DNA of 11,362 nucleotides from Eubacteriales Family XIII. Incertae Sedis bacterium (GTDB lineage Bacteria > Bacillota > Clostridia > Peptostreptococcales > Anaerovoracaceae): contig JAITTH010000027.1 in NCBI GenBank assembly GCA_031287295.1, positions 1 to 11,362 on the forward strand, in the 5' to 3' direction. The notes below the pieces were generated by a model. It searched no databases. It had not been told where the DNA came from and was given only the letters and a program-made list of their open reading frames with translations. Shown one piece after another: positions 1 to 5,730 of this stretch; the stretch's first letter is position 1; every line of letters starts with the position of its first letter. The translations under genes were made by a program, and so were the position numbers.

Positions 1-79
1 CAACCTATAGTATGTAAAATACTAAGAAAAATTGAAATATTAAAGTGCATATCAAGTCCTACAATCGATGGGACGAGAC

Positions 80-95
80 TTAAGAGATTAAGAGA
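80..95. repeat. Tandem 8-bp repeat TTAAGAGA x2
   Basis: TTAAGAGA occurs twice back to back in the AT-rich, gene-free start of the window. It lies about 50 bp upstream of the proposed folT promoter, so it could be a binding site, but two copies of a purine-rich 8-mer may be chance. Apart from this repeat and a weak 6-bp hairpin at 8-24 (TAGTAT/ATACTA), I see nothing in bases 1-120: no coding frame of useful length and no RNA gene. Confidence 0.3.
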
Positions 96-121
96 ATAAA
101 ATCGCAATCACATGAGGCTAG

Positions 122-150
122 TAGAATTTTTAAACAAAAGACGATATAAT
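122..150 (+). promoter_or_regulatory. Candidate sigma-A promoter of folT-rqcP
   Basis: A perfect TATAAT lies at 145-150. The hexamer 17 bp upstream (TAGAAT, 122-127) matches TTGACA at only three positions, and there is no TGn extension, so the call rests mainly on the -10 box and on its place upstream of the riboswitch leader. Transcription would begin near 156-158, giving a leader of about 235 nt before folT, ahead of both the 5' hairpin and the aptamer. Confidence 0.5.
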
Positions 151-163
151 CAATTTATCGAAA

Positions 164-191
164 GAAGCACTGATTAAAGAATCGGTGCTTC
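164..191 (+). other. 12-bp hairpin at the 5' end of the folT leader
   Basis: Bases 164-175 pair with 180-191 over 12 bp (one T·G wobble) around the loop AAAG. No U-run follows on the plus strand, and the minus-strand flank (TTTCG) is only weakly U-rich, so an intrinsic terminator is unlikely. If the TATAAT at 145-150 is used, the hairpin lies within about 10 nt of the transcript 5' end, where it could protect the mRNA. Its 3' arm can alternatively pair with AAGCAC at 205-210 (see findings). Confidence 0.5.
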
Positions 192-210
192 CCTAAAGTA
201 GAGTAAGCAC

Positions 211-340
211 TGTGCGTTGATCGATTGAGAAATTCGAAAGATCTTAGTGTTCTGAGATGGGATGTCGCTCAGAAACGAAATGGCAAAAGTGGCGAAGATC
301 CGCCCCGCCTGCGATACAATGCTGCGTCCGCTGCTGCACG
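211..340 (+). promoter_or_regulatory. Tetrahydrofolate (THF) riboswitch aptamer upstream of folT
   Basis: The core matches the THF class known from folT leaders of Firmicutes. A perfect 7-bp stem (TTCTGAG 250-256 with CTCAGAA 268-274) closes a loop containing the signature GGGATGTCG (259-267). It is preceded by TTAGTG (class consensus near TTAAGTG) and followed by ACGAA (275-279). The loop bases GGATG (260-264) can form the expected pseudoknot with CGTCC (325-329), using one G·U pair where the usual partner is CATCC. Tentative P1 is 211-216 with 335-340 (two wobbles), and tentative P2 begins ATTG/CAAT (224-227 with 317-320). The inner part of P2 and the junction differ from the consensus, so the outer boundaries are uncertain. 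Bound reduced folate is expected to turn off the transporter gene. Core motifs and location are seen; ligand and direction are known for the class; outer pairings are inferred. Confidence 0.85.
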
Positions 341-390
341 TAAACTTCCCGTTTGTGTGGTTGCGAAATCTCAGACGAGGAGGTTTTTTT
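337..390 (+). promoter_or_regulatory. Riboswitch expression platform: SD-burying hairpin and competitor
   Basis: Two mutually exclusive hairpins can be drawn. OFF hairpin: 342-355 pairs with 372-386, 14 bp with A378 bulged and a few wobbles. It buries the Shine-Dalgarno sequence GAGGAGG (377-383) and runs straight into seven Ts (384-390), so it could act as a terminator, a translation sequestor or both. ON hairpin: CACGTAAAC (337-345) pairs with GTTTGTGTG (351-359) over 9 bp with two wobbles around a 5-nt loop, which frees the SD. The ON hairpin shares bases 337-340 with the proposed P1, so ligand-stabilised P1 would favour the OFF form. The pairings are seen; the switching is inferred. Confidence 0.65.
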
Positions 391-957
391 ATGGTTGATT
401 CTCTTTCTACGCGCCCGAGAGAGCTTTTTTCTCTCAAAAATGTGTTTTCGACGAAACACTTAGTGGTGATGGCGGCTCTTCTCGCTGCCCGAACCATTCT
501 CGGCCTGCCCTTCCTTACGATTTACTTTTCGGGCATCAAGCTCATCACATTTGCTTATCTTACCGATGCCCTTGCGGCAATGCTCTACGGTCCTTGGGCA
601 GCCCTGGTCTTTGGATTTGCCGGAGATACACTCGGCTTCTTTGCCTCCATGTCTACCGGCGGAGCTTACCTGCCCTTTTATGCCCTGAGCGAAATGGCGA
701 CAGGATTTCTGTTTGCCCTATTTCTCTACAAACGCCCGATTCGCGTTTCGCGTGTTGCCATCGCATGGGCACTGAATTTGATCATTGTCATTCTTGGTAT
801 GAATTCCGTTTGGCTCATCCTTACGGCAGGAAAGTCTGCGGGTGAAGTGCTTACGATGTTGCGATTCGGCATTAATTTAGCACAATTTCCGATTCATGTG
901 GCACTCACTTGGTTTATCCTAAGAACAGCAAGTAAATTCCGCACCATGACGGATTAA
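391..957 (+). CDS. folT: Folate-family ECF transporter S component (FolT)
   Basis: A 188-residue, strongly hydrophobic membrane protein that would bind folate and work with the shared ECF module (two ATPases plus the T subunit), which is not encoded here. After a polar N-terminus of about 23 residues, five to six membrane segments follow. The stretch around ITFAYLTDALAAMLYGP and the following GFAGDTLGF resembles the folate group of S components, and the THF riboswitch directly upstream strongly supports folate as substrate. The ATG at 391 is chosen because GAGGAGG (377-383) sits 7 nt upstream. The same frame stays open to an ATG at 262, but that codon lies inside the aptamer loop and has no ribosome binding site. 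The stop is followed at once by the rqcP ribosome binding site, so the two genes are probably one transcript. Expression is expected to fall when reduced folate is plentiful. Confidence 0.9.
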   Translation: MVDSLSTRPRELFSLKNVFSTKHLVVMAALLAARTILGLPFLTIYFSGIKLITFAYLTDALAAMLYGPWAALVFGFAGDTLGFFASMSTGGAYLPFYALSEMATGFLFALFLYKRPIRVSRVAIAWALNLIIVILGMNSVWLILTAGKSAGEVLTMLRFGINLAQFPIHVALTWFILRTASKFRTMTD

Positions 958-966
958 GGAGAAACG

Positions 967-1206
967 ATGCGCATCGACAAATTTTTAAAGGTATCTCGAA
1001 TCATAAAAAGGCGTACGGTTGCCAAAGAAGCCTGCGATTTGGGTCGCGTGGAGGTGGGTGGTCGTCCGGCAAAAGCAGGAACAGAAGTCTCCATCGGCGA
1101 TGAGATTGTCGTGCATTTTGGCAATTCCGATCTTAGAGTTCGCGTCTTAGCGCTTACCGAAAGCACCAAAAAAGAGGACGCAACGAACTTATATGAGATT
1201 ATCTAA
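967..1206 (+). CDS. rqcP: S4-domain RNA-binding protein RqcP (YabO family)
   Basis: A 79-residue basic protein that is almost entirely an S4 RNA-binding fold. The N-terminal MRIDKFLKVSRIIKRRT, the following AKEACDLGRVEVGG and the later GDEIVVHFG match the YabO/RqcP family closely in sequence and length. RqcP binds stalled 50S subunits carrying peptidyl-tRNA and helps RqcH add C-terminal alanine tails in Firmicutes ribosome quality control. The SD AAGGAG (956-961) overlaps the folT stop codon and lies 5 nt before the ATG, which fits cotranscription and coupling with folT. In Bacillus subtilis the homologue lies in the yabM-yabN-yabO-yabP-yabQ-divIC run downstream of mfd; here it is on the opposite strand, converging on hup. 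The related Hsp15 family is possible, but length and N-terminus favour RqcP. Confidence 0.88.
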   Translation: MRIDKFLKVSRIIKRRTVAKEACDLGRVEVGGRPAKAGTEVSIGDEIVVHFGNSDLRVRVLALTESTKKEDATNLYEII

Positions 1207-1261
1207 GGTAAAGGGGATTACAAGACATTTATAATCGAAATAAGCCCTTCGCTTCGGACAG

Positions 1262-1320
1262 AAAAAAGGCTTTAAAAAACAGCCCACGCATCTTCACATG
1301 GACTGTTTGTTAAAGCCTTT
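1262..1320 (-). terminator. Intrinsic terminator of hup, possibly shared with rqcP
   Basis: AAAGGCTTTAA (1265-1275) pairs perfectly with TTAAAGCCTTT (1310-1320). After one A/G mismatch, AAACAG (1277-1282) pairs with CTGTTT (1303-1308), with a small CCA/TGG pairing inside. On the minus strand the stem is followed by six Ts (1267-1262), a standard intrinsic terminator beginning 12 nt past the hup stop. On the plus strand only TTT follows, so use as the rqcP terminator is likely but weaker. The rest of the rqcP-hup gap (1207-1261) shows nothing beyond a 4-bp hairpin (AAGC/GCTT). Confidence 0.85.
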
Positions 1321-1331
1321 ACAAATATGCT

Positions 1332-1610
1332 CTATTTGTTCACCGCATCTTTGAGGGCCTTACCGGCCTTGAATACAGGTGCGGTAGAAGCTTTGATTTC
1401 CATAACTTCGTCCGGCTTACGCGGGTTGCGACCCTGGCGAGCTTTCCGGTTGCGGGTCTCAAATGTACCAAAACCGATAAGCTGAACCTTTTCTCCCTTC
1501 ACGAGTGCTTCTTCAATCGTGGAGATAAGTGCGTTGACACTAACCTCTGAGTCTTTCTTTGTGAAGCCGGTCTTATCTGAGACAGCTGCAATTAAATCTG
1601 CTTTGTTCAC
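1332..1610 (-). CDS. hup: DNA-binding protein HU
   Basis: A 92-residue histone-like protein that dimerises and bends DNA in the nucleoid. The family pattern is complete: N-terminal helices from MNKADLIAAV, the GFGTF turn at 46-50, the basic beta arm with RNP at 61-63 including the conserved intercalating proline (Pro63), and the C-terminal FKAGKALKDAV. The start codon is GTG (1608-1610), fixed by AAAGGAGG eight nt upstream (1619-1626). It lies 58 bp downstream of the flippase gene on the same strand, has a candidate promoter of its own inside that gene, and is followed by a strong terminator, so it is probably expressed both alone and as the last gene of the run. IHF is unlikely, because the protein has the standard HU form and the organism appears to be a Firmicute. 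Confidence 0.95.
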   Translation of the reverse strand: MNKADLIAAVSDKTGFTKKDSEVSVNALISTIEEALVKGEKVQLIGFGTFETRNRKARQGRNPRKPDEVMEIKASTAPVFKAGKALKDAVNK

Positions 1611-1668
1611 GGAATTTTCCTCCTTTGTTCAATACGAAAGAACTGAGACTTTCTAAGCTAATTACAGA

Positions 1669-3315
1669 TTACATTCTCGCACCTTTGGAATTTCGTGTCA
1701 ATACTTTTCGATACATCTTCACAAGGGTTTTGCCCTTTGGAAATCCTGCGAGCTCTTCTTCGGTAACCGCCTTCGTCACAAAAAGCATCACAACATAACA
1801 AATACCTCCCAAAGCGACCCCGACGAGCGTAGACAAACTGTTCCCCAAGATTCCAAGCAGCAGTTTATGCGAAAGGTAGGCGAGCCCCCCCATAACCAAG
1901 GCACTGATGAAAGGTCGTAGAATCGATTTCGACCATTCGATGCGCGCGCGCGTGTATTTTTTTACCGCAAGGGTATTCAAAACGGCAGCGATGAGATAGG
2001 CAATCACCGTACCGGCAGCTGCGCCACGAATGTTCAGTGCGGGAATTCCTGTGAGCACAAACGTAAAAAGTGCCTTAAACAGCGCACCGATGAACATATT
2101 TCGAACCGGCACACCCTGACGTCCAACGCCCTGCAAAACTGCGGTAAGGCTCGTATTGAGCCCCAGGAAGAGAATGCCTATGGCAAGGATAAAAAAACTT
2201 GGCGCTGCGGCAATCGCATCTTCCTTTTGCGTCGGATAGAGCAGCAGCATAATGGGCTTTGCCAACGCCATCATGCCAATCATACACGGCATCGCAATGA
2301 TGGATGTTACCTGAATGCTCAGCGTCACGTTTCGGTGCAAAAATCTTGTATCGCGCATCTTCCATGCCGCGACAACGGTCGGAACAATACTAATCGCCAT
2401 GGCTTCGGTGAGAACGAACGGTAGATTCACAACAGAGCCTGCCATTGCGGTAAGCTGCCCGTACATGCTCCGGACATCTTCCGGATTCCATCCTGCCGCA
2501 GAAAGTCGGTTTGCCACGATTACGAGATCGAGATTGTACATGATCGGCATGATCGATGCCCCAATCGTAATCGGAATTGTAATGGCAAACAATCGAGAGA
2601 GAATCGTTTTCACGGATTGCTGCTGATCTTGGAATCGGATATGACTCGCTTCCAGACGGGCGTCGAATCCTCGCGTACGCCGAAAAGCAATGTAGATGAG
2701 CATGACCACAAGAAAACCGGCGATTCCACCTGCCGTTGCTCCGAATGTAGCACCTGCCGCCGCATAATCTTTGCCCTTCGAGAGCAGCAAATAGGCGAGA
2801 AGCAGTCCGATGCCCACGCGGAACAGTTGCTCGACCACCTGAATCACCGCAGACGGTCGCATATTGCGAAGACCTTGGAAATATCCCAATTGCGCAGACA
2901 TGATCGTGACGAAAAAAATCGCGGGCGCAATGGCACGCATCGCATGAACCGCTCCGTTCAGATCTTCGAGATAGCGCGTAAGCGGTTCGGCAAGAAACCA
3001 CAGGAGCAACGTGAAGAAGGTTCCGACGATCGCCATCACGGTCAGAGACACACGGTAGACTCGATGCGCACCGTAATAATCTCCGACAACGACACGTTCG
3101 GAGACGAGCCTCGAAATGGCAACCGGGAAGCCTGCCTGAGACACGATAAGGATGAGGGTATAGACCGGGTACGCCGCCTGATAGTAGCCCATTCCTTCCG
3201 CACCGATAAAATTCGTAAGCGGTATACGAAATATCGCGCCGAGGACTTTGGATAAAACACCGGCGACCGCAAGAATCATGGCACCGGCCATAAAAGTTTT
3301 TTGTGTTTTACTCAT
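1669..3315 (-). CDS. SpoVB/YabM-type MOP-superfamily flippase
   Basis: A 548-residue polytopic membrane protein, polar only at the ends and in short loops, with roughly 12 to 14 membrane segments as in the family. The N-terminal region with SKVLGAIFRIPLTNFIGAEG and MGYYQAAYP is typical of the Firmicutes SpoVB/YabM branch of the polysaccharide exporters, relatives of MurJ and Wzx that move undecaprenyl-linked glycans across the membrane. Its substrate cannot be read from the sequence; lipid II or another lipid-linked precursor is the family-based guess. Its position downstream of mfd mirrors yabM in B. subtilis, which favours a YabM-like role over a strictly sporulation-specific one. The ATG overlaps the end of the upstream amidohydrolase gene by 8 nt (ATGAGTAA) and only a weak SD is visible, so translation is probably coupled. 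Long open frames on the other strand inside this gene are shadows. Confidence 0.87.
   Translation of the reverse strand: MSKTQKTFMAGAMILAVAGVLSKVLGAIFRIPLTNFIGAEGMGYYQAAYPVYTLILIVSQAGFPVAISRLVSERVVVGDYYGAHRVYRVSLTVMAIVGTFFTLLLWFLAEPLTRYLEDLNGAVHAMRAIAPAIFFVTIMSAQLGYFQGLRNMRPSAVIQVVEQLFRVGIGLLLAYLLLSKGKDYAAAGATFGATAGGIAGFLVVMLIYIAFRRTRGFDARLEASHIRFQDQQQSVKTILSRLFAITIPITIGASIMPIMYNLDLVIVANRLSAAGWNPEDVRSMYGQLTAMAGSVVNLPFVLTEAMAISIVPTVVAAWKMRDTRFLHRNVTLSIQVTSIIAMPCMIGMMALAKPIMLLLYPTQKEDAIAAAPSFFILAIGILFLGLNTSLTAVLQGVGRQGVPVRNMFIGALFKALFTFVLTGIPALNIRGAAAGTVIAYLIAAVLNTLAVKKYTRARIEWSKSILRPFISALVMGGLAYLSHKLLLGILGNSLSTLVGVALGGICYVVMLFVTKAVTEEELAGFPKGKTLVKMYRKVLTRNSKGARM
1673..1701 (-). promoter_or_regulatory. 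Candidate sigma-A promoter of hup
   Basis: On the minus strand a perfect TTGACA (1701-1696) is followed after 17 bp by GAGAAT (1678-1673, four of six matches to TATAAT), with TGC directly before it, forming an extended -10. It lies in the last codons of the flippase gene. Transcription would start near 1666, giving a leader of about 55 nt before the GTG of hup. A dedicated promoter fits the high HU expression usual in bacteria. Confidence 0.6.
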
Positions 3316-4612
3316 TCAACATTCCAAGAACGCGAGCAACCGCGCCGTTTACTTCAAAATAGACGCGTTCGATATCCAAGGTGAGAAATTCACCTTTGTG
3401 ATAAACCGTTTTCCCATCGATCATCGTGAGCCAAACATCGGCTCCGGATGCAGAATAGACGAGATTGTTATAGAGATCGTGTAGGGGTTGTAAGGACGGT
3501 TTTTGAAGGTCAATCACGATGAGATCGGCTCGATAGCCTTCCGCAATGCGCCCGCAATCCGTTCTTCCCTGACTTTTTGCTCCGACAAATGTAGCTGCAT
3601 TCAACACCTCCCTGGGGGTAGACAGGGTCGGATCCCCACGCCATCCTTTTTGCAGAAGCGAGAAAAATTTCATTTCTTCAAAAATATCGAGGCTGTTGTT
3701 CGAAGCAACGCTGTCTGTACCGAGCGCCACATCAATACCCGCCTTCATCAGCTCAGGCACGGGACACACGCCACTGGCGAGCTTCAAATTGCTTATAGGG
3801 CAGCTGGCAACCGTTACTTTTTTCTCCGCAAGCAACGCGATGTCTTCCTTTTCAAGCCAAACGCCATGTGCCGCAGTTGTCTTCACATCGAACAGTCCCG
3901 CATCATAAAAATAGCGAACCGGGGTCTTTCCTTCGTGTCTCTCCTTGCACGCCTCATGTTCCGCCTTGGTTTCCGATACGTGTACATGCATCTGCAACCC
4001 CTCAGAGGCGGCATATTCTGCGATTTCCCGCACGAGACGGGGCGTGGAAGTGTATTCCGCGTGCAAGGCCGCTTCCACACGTATGCGCCCGCCATAGGCA
4101 CCGTTTGAGAGCTTCACAAGCGCATCCAATTCTTTGAAAGCTCGCATCTCTCGCATCGGTACGTTTTCGTCGAAAGAAGTGAAGGCCCTGCCCACATTGA
4201 TTTTTGCACCGCTTTCTACCGCAGCCCGAACAATTTCTTCACACAAGAAGTACATATCCGTGGACGAGACAATTCCGCTCCGGAAAGATTCCGCCATATG
4301 TAACATCGTCGCCCAGTAAACCGCCTCGCGGTCCAGTTTTTCCTCAAAAGGAAAAACCCGCTTATGCAGCCAGTCTTCTAATTTCATGTTTTCGCCGTAC
4401 CCGCGCATCAGCGTCATGGGCGAGTGGGTATGCGCGTTGTAAAATGCGGGCATCAGGAGTTTCCCTTCACCCGAAATGATGTCGTCTGCATATTGCAGAG
4501 GCGCGTCTTTGCCAATATAGGCGACTTTGCCATCCTTTACATACACATAATGGTTCGGCTGCACCGTGCCGTACTTGTCAAGAATCGTAATCTTCTCGAA
4601 TAGCGTGCTCAT
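3308..4612 (-). CDS. Amidohydrolase, MTA/SAH deaminase-like (MtaD/SsnA family)
   Basis: A 434-residue metal-dependent hydrolase of the cytosine deaminase-like branch. Predicted metal and active-site residues are all present: His61 and His63 in NAHTH, His211 and Glu214 in HVSE, His249 in AAHG, and Asp300 in GTDSVASNN. The last motif and the segment after NAHTH (MTLMRGYGE, then LEDWL) are typical of MtaD, which deaminates methylthioadenosine or S-adenosylhomocysteine to the inosine form. Related SsnA/guanine deaminases share much of this, so the substrate is inferred. The ATG at 4612 is chosen because GGAGGG lies 8 nt upstream and the codon overlaps the aminotransferase stop as ATGA; a start 18 nt further upstream would place that SD inside the gene. 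It overlaps the flippase gene by 8 nt downstream. A cytosolic enzyme with no signal peptide. Confidence 0.83.
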   Translation of the reverse strand: MSTLFEKITILDKYGTVQPNHYVYVKDGKVAYIGKDAPLQYADDIISGEGKLLMPAFYNAHTHSPMTLMRGYGENMKLEDWLHKRVFPFEEKLDREAVYWATMLHMAESFRSGIVSSTDMYFLCEEIVRAAVESGAKINVGRAFTSFDENVPMREMRAFKELDALVKLSNGAYGGRIRVEAALHAEYTSTPRLVREIAEYAASEGLQMHVHVSETKAEHEACKERHEGKTPVRYFYDAGLFDVKTTAAHGVWLEKEDIALLAEKKVTVASCPISNLKLASGVCPVPELMKAGIDVALGTDSVASNNSLDIFEEMKFFSLLQKGWRGDPTLSTPREVLNAATFVGAKSQGRTDCGRIAEGYRADLIVIDLQKPSLQPLHDLYNNLVYSASGADVWLTMIDGKTVYHKGEFLTLDIERVYFEVNGAVARVLGMLNE

Positions 4613-5697
4613 TTTTTTCTCCCTCCGCATTTTTTTGCAAGGAAATCCGAAATTCTATCCATGAGCTTCTGCATATTTTCATCCGTACCGATGCTGATGC
4701 GCAGGTAGTTGTGAATGCGTGGCTTGTCGAACCAGCGTACGAGGATGTTATGGTCGCTCAAATCATGGTAAATATCCTTCGCCAATGCATCGGGATGTGT
4801 TGCGAAAATAAAATTTGCCTCACTGTCGAAAACAAGAAAACCCAGTGCGCGTAACGCGTTGACCGTGCGCTGACGCGTGCAAATCACTTTCTCGATATGC
4901 TCCTGAAACCATACCTGATCTTGCAACGCAGCAAGCCCGACCTCCACAGATATCCGATTCGTCGTATAGGAATTGAAAGAGTTCTTCACCGCGTTCAGGG
5001 CATCTATCAATACCTTGCTTCCGATGCAGAATCCGATGCGCATACCGGCTAAGGAATACGATTTCGACAGGGTGCGACAAACGAGCAGATTCTCATAGGT
5101 TTTTGTGAGGTCCACCGCAGTTTGGCAGCCAAAATCAACATAGGCTTCGTCAACGATAACCACAGAGGATTGTTGTTTCTTCATGAAGTTTTCGATGAAA
5201 GCACGACTTTCTCCGACACCGGTCGGAGCGTTTGGATTGCAGATTACAATGCCGCCATTGGGTCTGTCATAGTCTTCCGGAAGAATGCGAAAATTTTCAT
5301 CCAGCGGAATGGGCTCGTAGGGAATGTTGAAAAATCTGCACCAGACAGAATAGAAGGAGTAGGTAATGTCCGGAAACAGCACCGGACGTTCTCCGTTAAA
5401 AAACGCACGGAAAGCGAAACCCAAAACCTCATCCGAACCGTTGCCCACAAATACATGATCGGCTTCGACCCCATAACACTCGGAAACAGCGTTCCGAAAG
5501 GCTTCCCCCGTCGTATCGGGATAGCGAATCAAATCTACCGGATTGAACGTACGAATCGCCTGCCACACTGCGGGCGAAGGCGGAAATGGATTCTCAGTTG
5601 TGTTTAGTTTGATAAGTCCGGGGGTACTGCGTTGTTCCCCCGGTACATAAGGTTCTATCTGAATAAGATTCTTCTGCCATCCGCCATCGTTCGTCAT
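4609..5697 (-). CDS. HisC-family PLP aminotransferase
   Basis: A 362-residue fold-type I aminotransferase, full length for HisC (about 350-370). The N-terminal PYVPGEQ and IKLNTTENPFPPSP are HisC-like. Also visible are NPNAPTG, the DEAYVDF motif, the PLP lysine Lys212 in TLSKSYSLAGMRIGF, and the C-terminal substrate-carboxylate arginine Arg333 in YLRISIG. HisC transaminates imidazole acetol phosphate to histidinol phosphate; close relatives act on aromatic or other amino acids. No other histidine-pathway gene is in the window, so a different substrate is possible. The gene starts 33 nt after the lipoprotein gene with a modest SD (AAGGT, about 9 nt before the ATG) and overlaps the deaminase gene by 4 nt (ATGA), suggesting coupled expression. 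Family is sure; substrate is not. Confidence 0.85.
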   Translation of the reverse strand: MTNDGGWQKNLIQIEPYVPGEQRSTPGLIKLNTTENPFPPSPAVWQAIRTFNPVDLIRYPDTTGEAFRNAVSECYGVEADHVFVGNGSDEVLGFAFRAFFNGERPVLFPDITYSFYSVWCRFFNIPYEPIPLDENFRILPEDYDRPNGGIVICNPNAPTGVGESRAFIENFMKKQQSSVVIVDEAYVDFGCQTAVDLTKTYENLLVCRTLSKSYSLAGMRIGFCIGSKVLIDALNAVKNSFNSYTTNRISVEVGLAALQDQVWFQEHIEKVICTRQRTVNALRALGFLVFDSEANFIFATHPDALAKDIYHDLSDHNILVRWFDKPRIHNYLRISIGTDENMQKLMDRISDFLAKKCGGRKK

Positions 5698-5730
5698 CTT
5701 TTGATTACCTTAAAAGCGACTTTCATAACG

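Noticed and set aside
1..160. tRNA, T-box or small protein gene in the AT-rich left end
   Set aside because: No cloverleaf, T-box sequence or SD-preceded frame could be found; only a short tandem repeat and a weak hairpin are present.
164..191. Intrinsic terminator of an upstream plus-strand gene
   Set aside because: The hairpin is followed by CCTAAAG rather than a U-run, and no coding frame leads into it within the window.
262..390. N-terminal extension of FolT from an in-frame ATG at 262
   Set aside because: The ATG lies in the conserved aptamer loop GGGATGTCG, has no SD, and the extension reads through the riboswitch. The SD at 377-383 fixes the start at 391.
2390..3255. Long open frames of about 200 codons overlapping the flippase gene (minus 2390-3001, plus 2617-3255)
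   Set aside because: Their translations are rich in Arg, His, Ser and Cys with no recognisable fold, and they overlap a clear full-length membrane protein gene. They are shadow frames.
3503..4108. Plus-strand open frame of 201 codons opposite the amidohydrolase gene
   Set aside because: It is antisense to the conserved metal-binding regions of that gene and shows no family features or SD.
5694..5726. Ten-codon reading frame (ATG at 5726, TGA overlapping the aminotransferase ATG) that could be a leader peptide
   Set aside because: It has no SD, no enrichment in a regulatory amino acid and no attenuator structure; an ATGA overlap in a 33-nt gap is easily chance.
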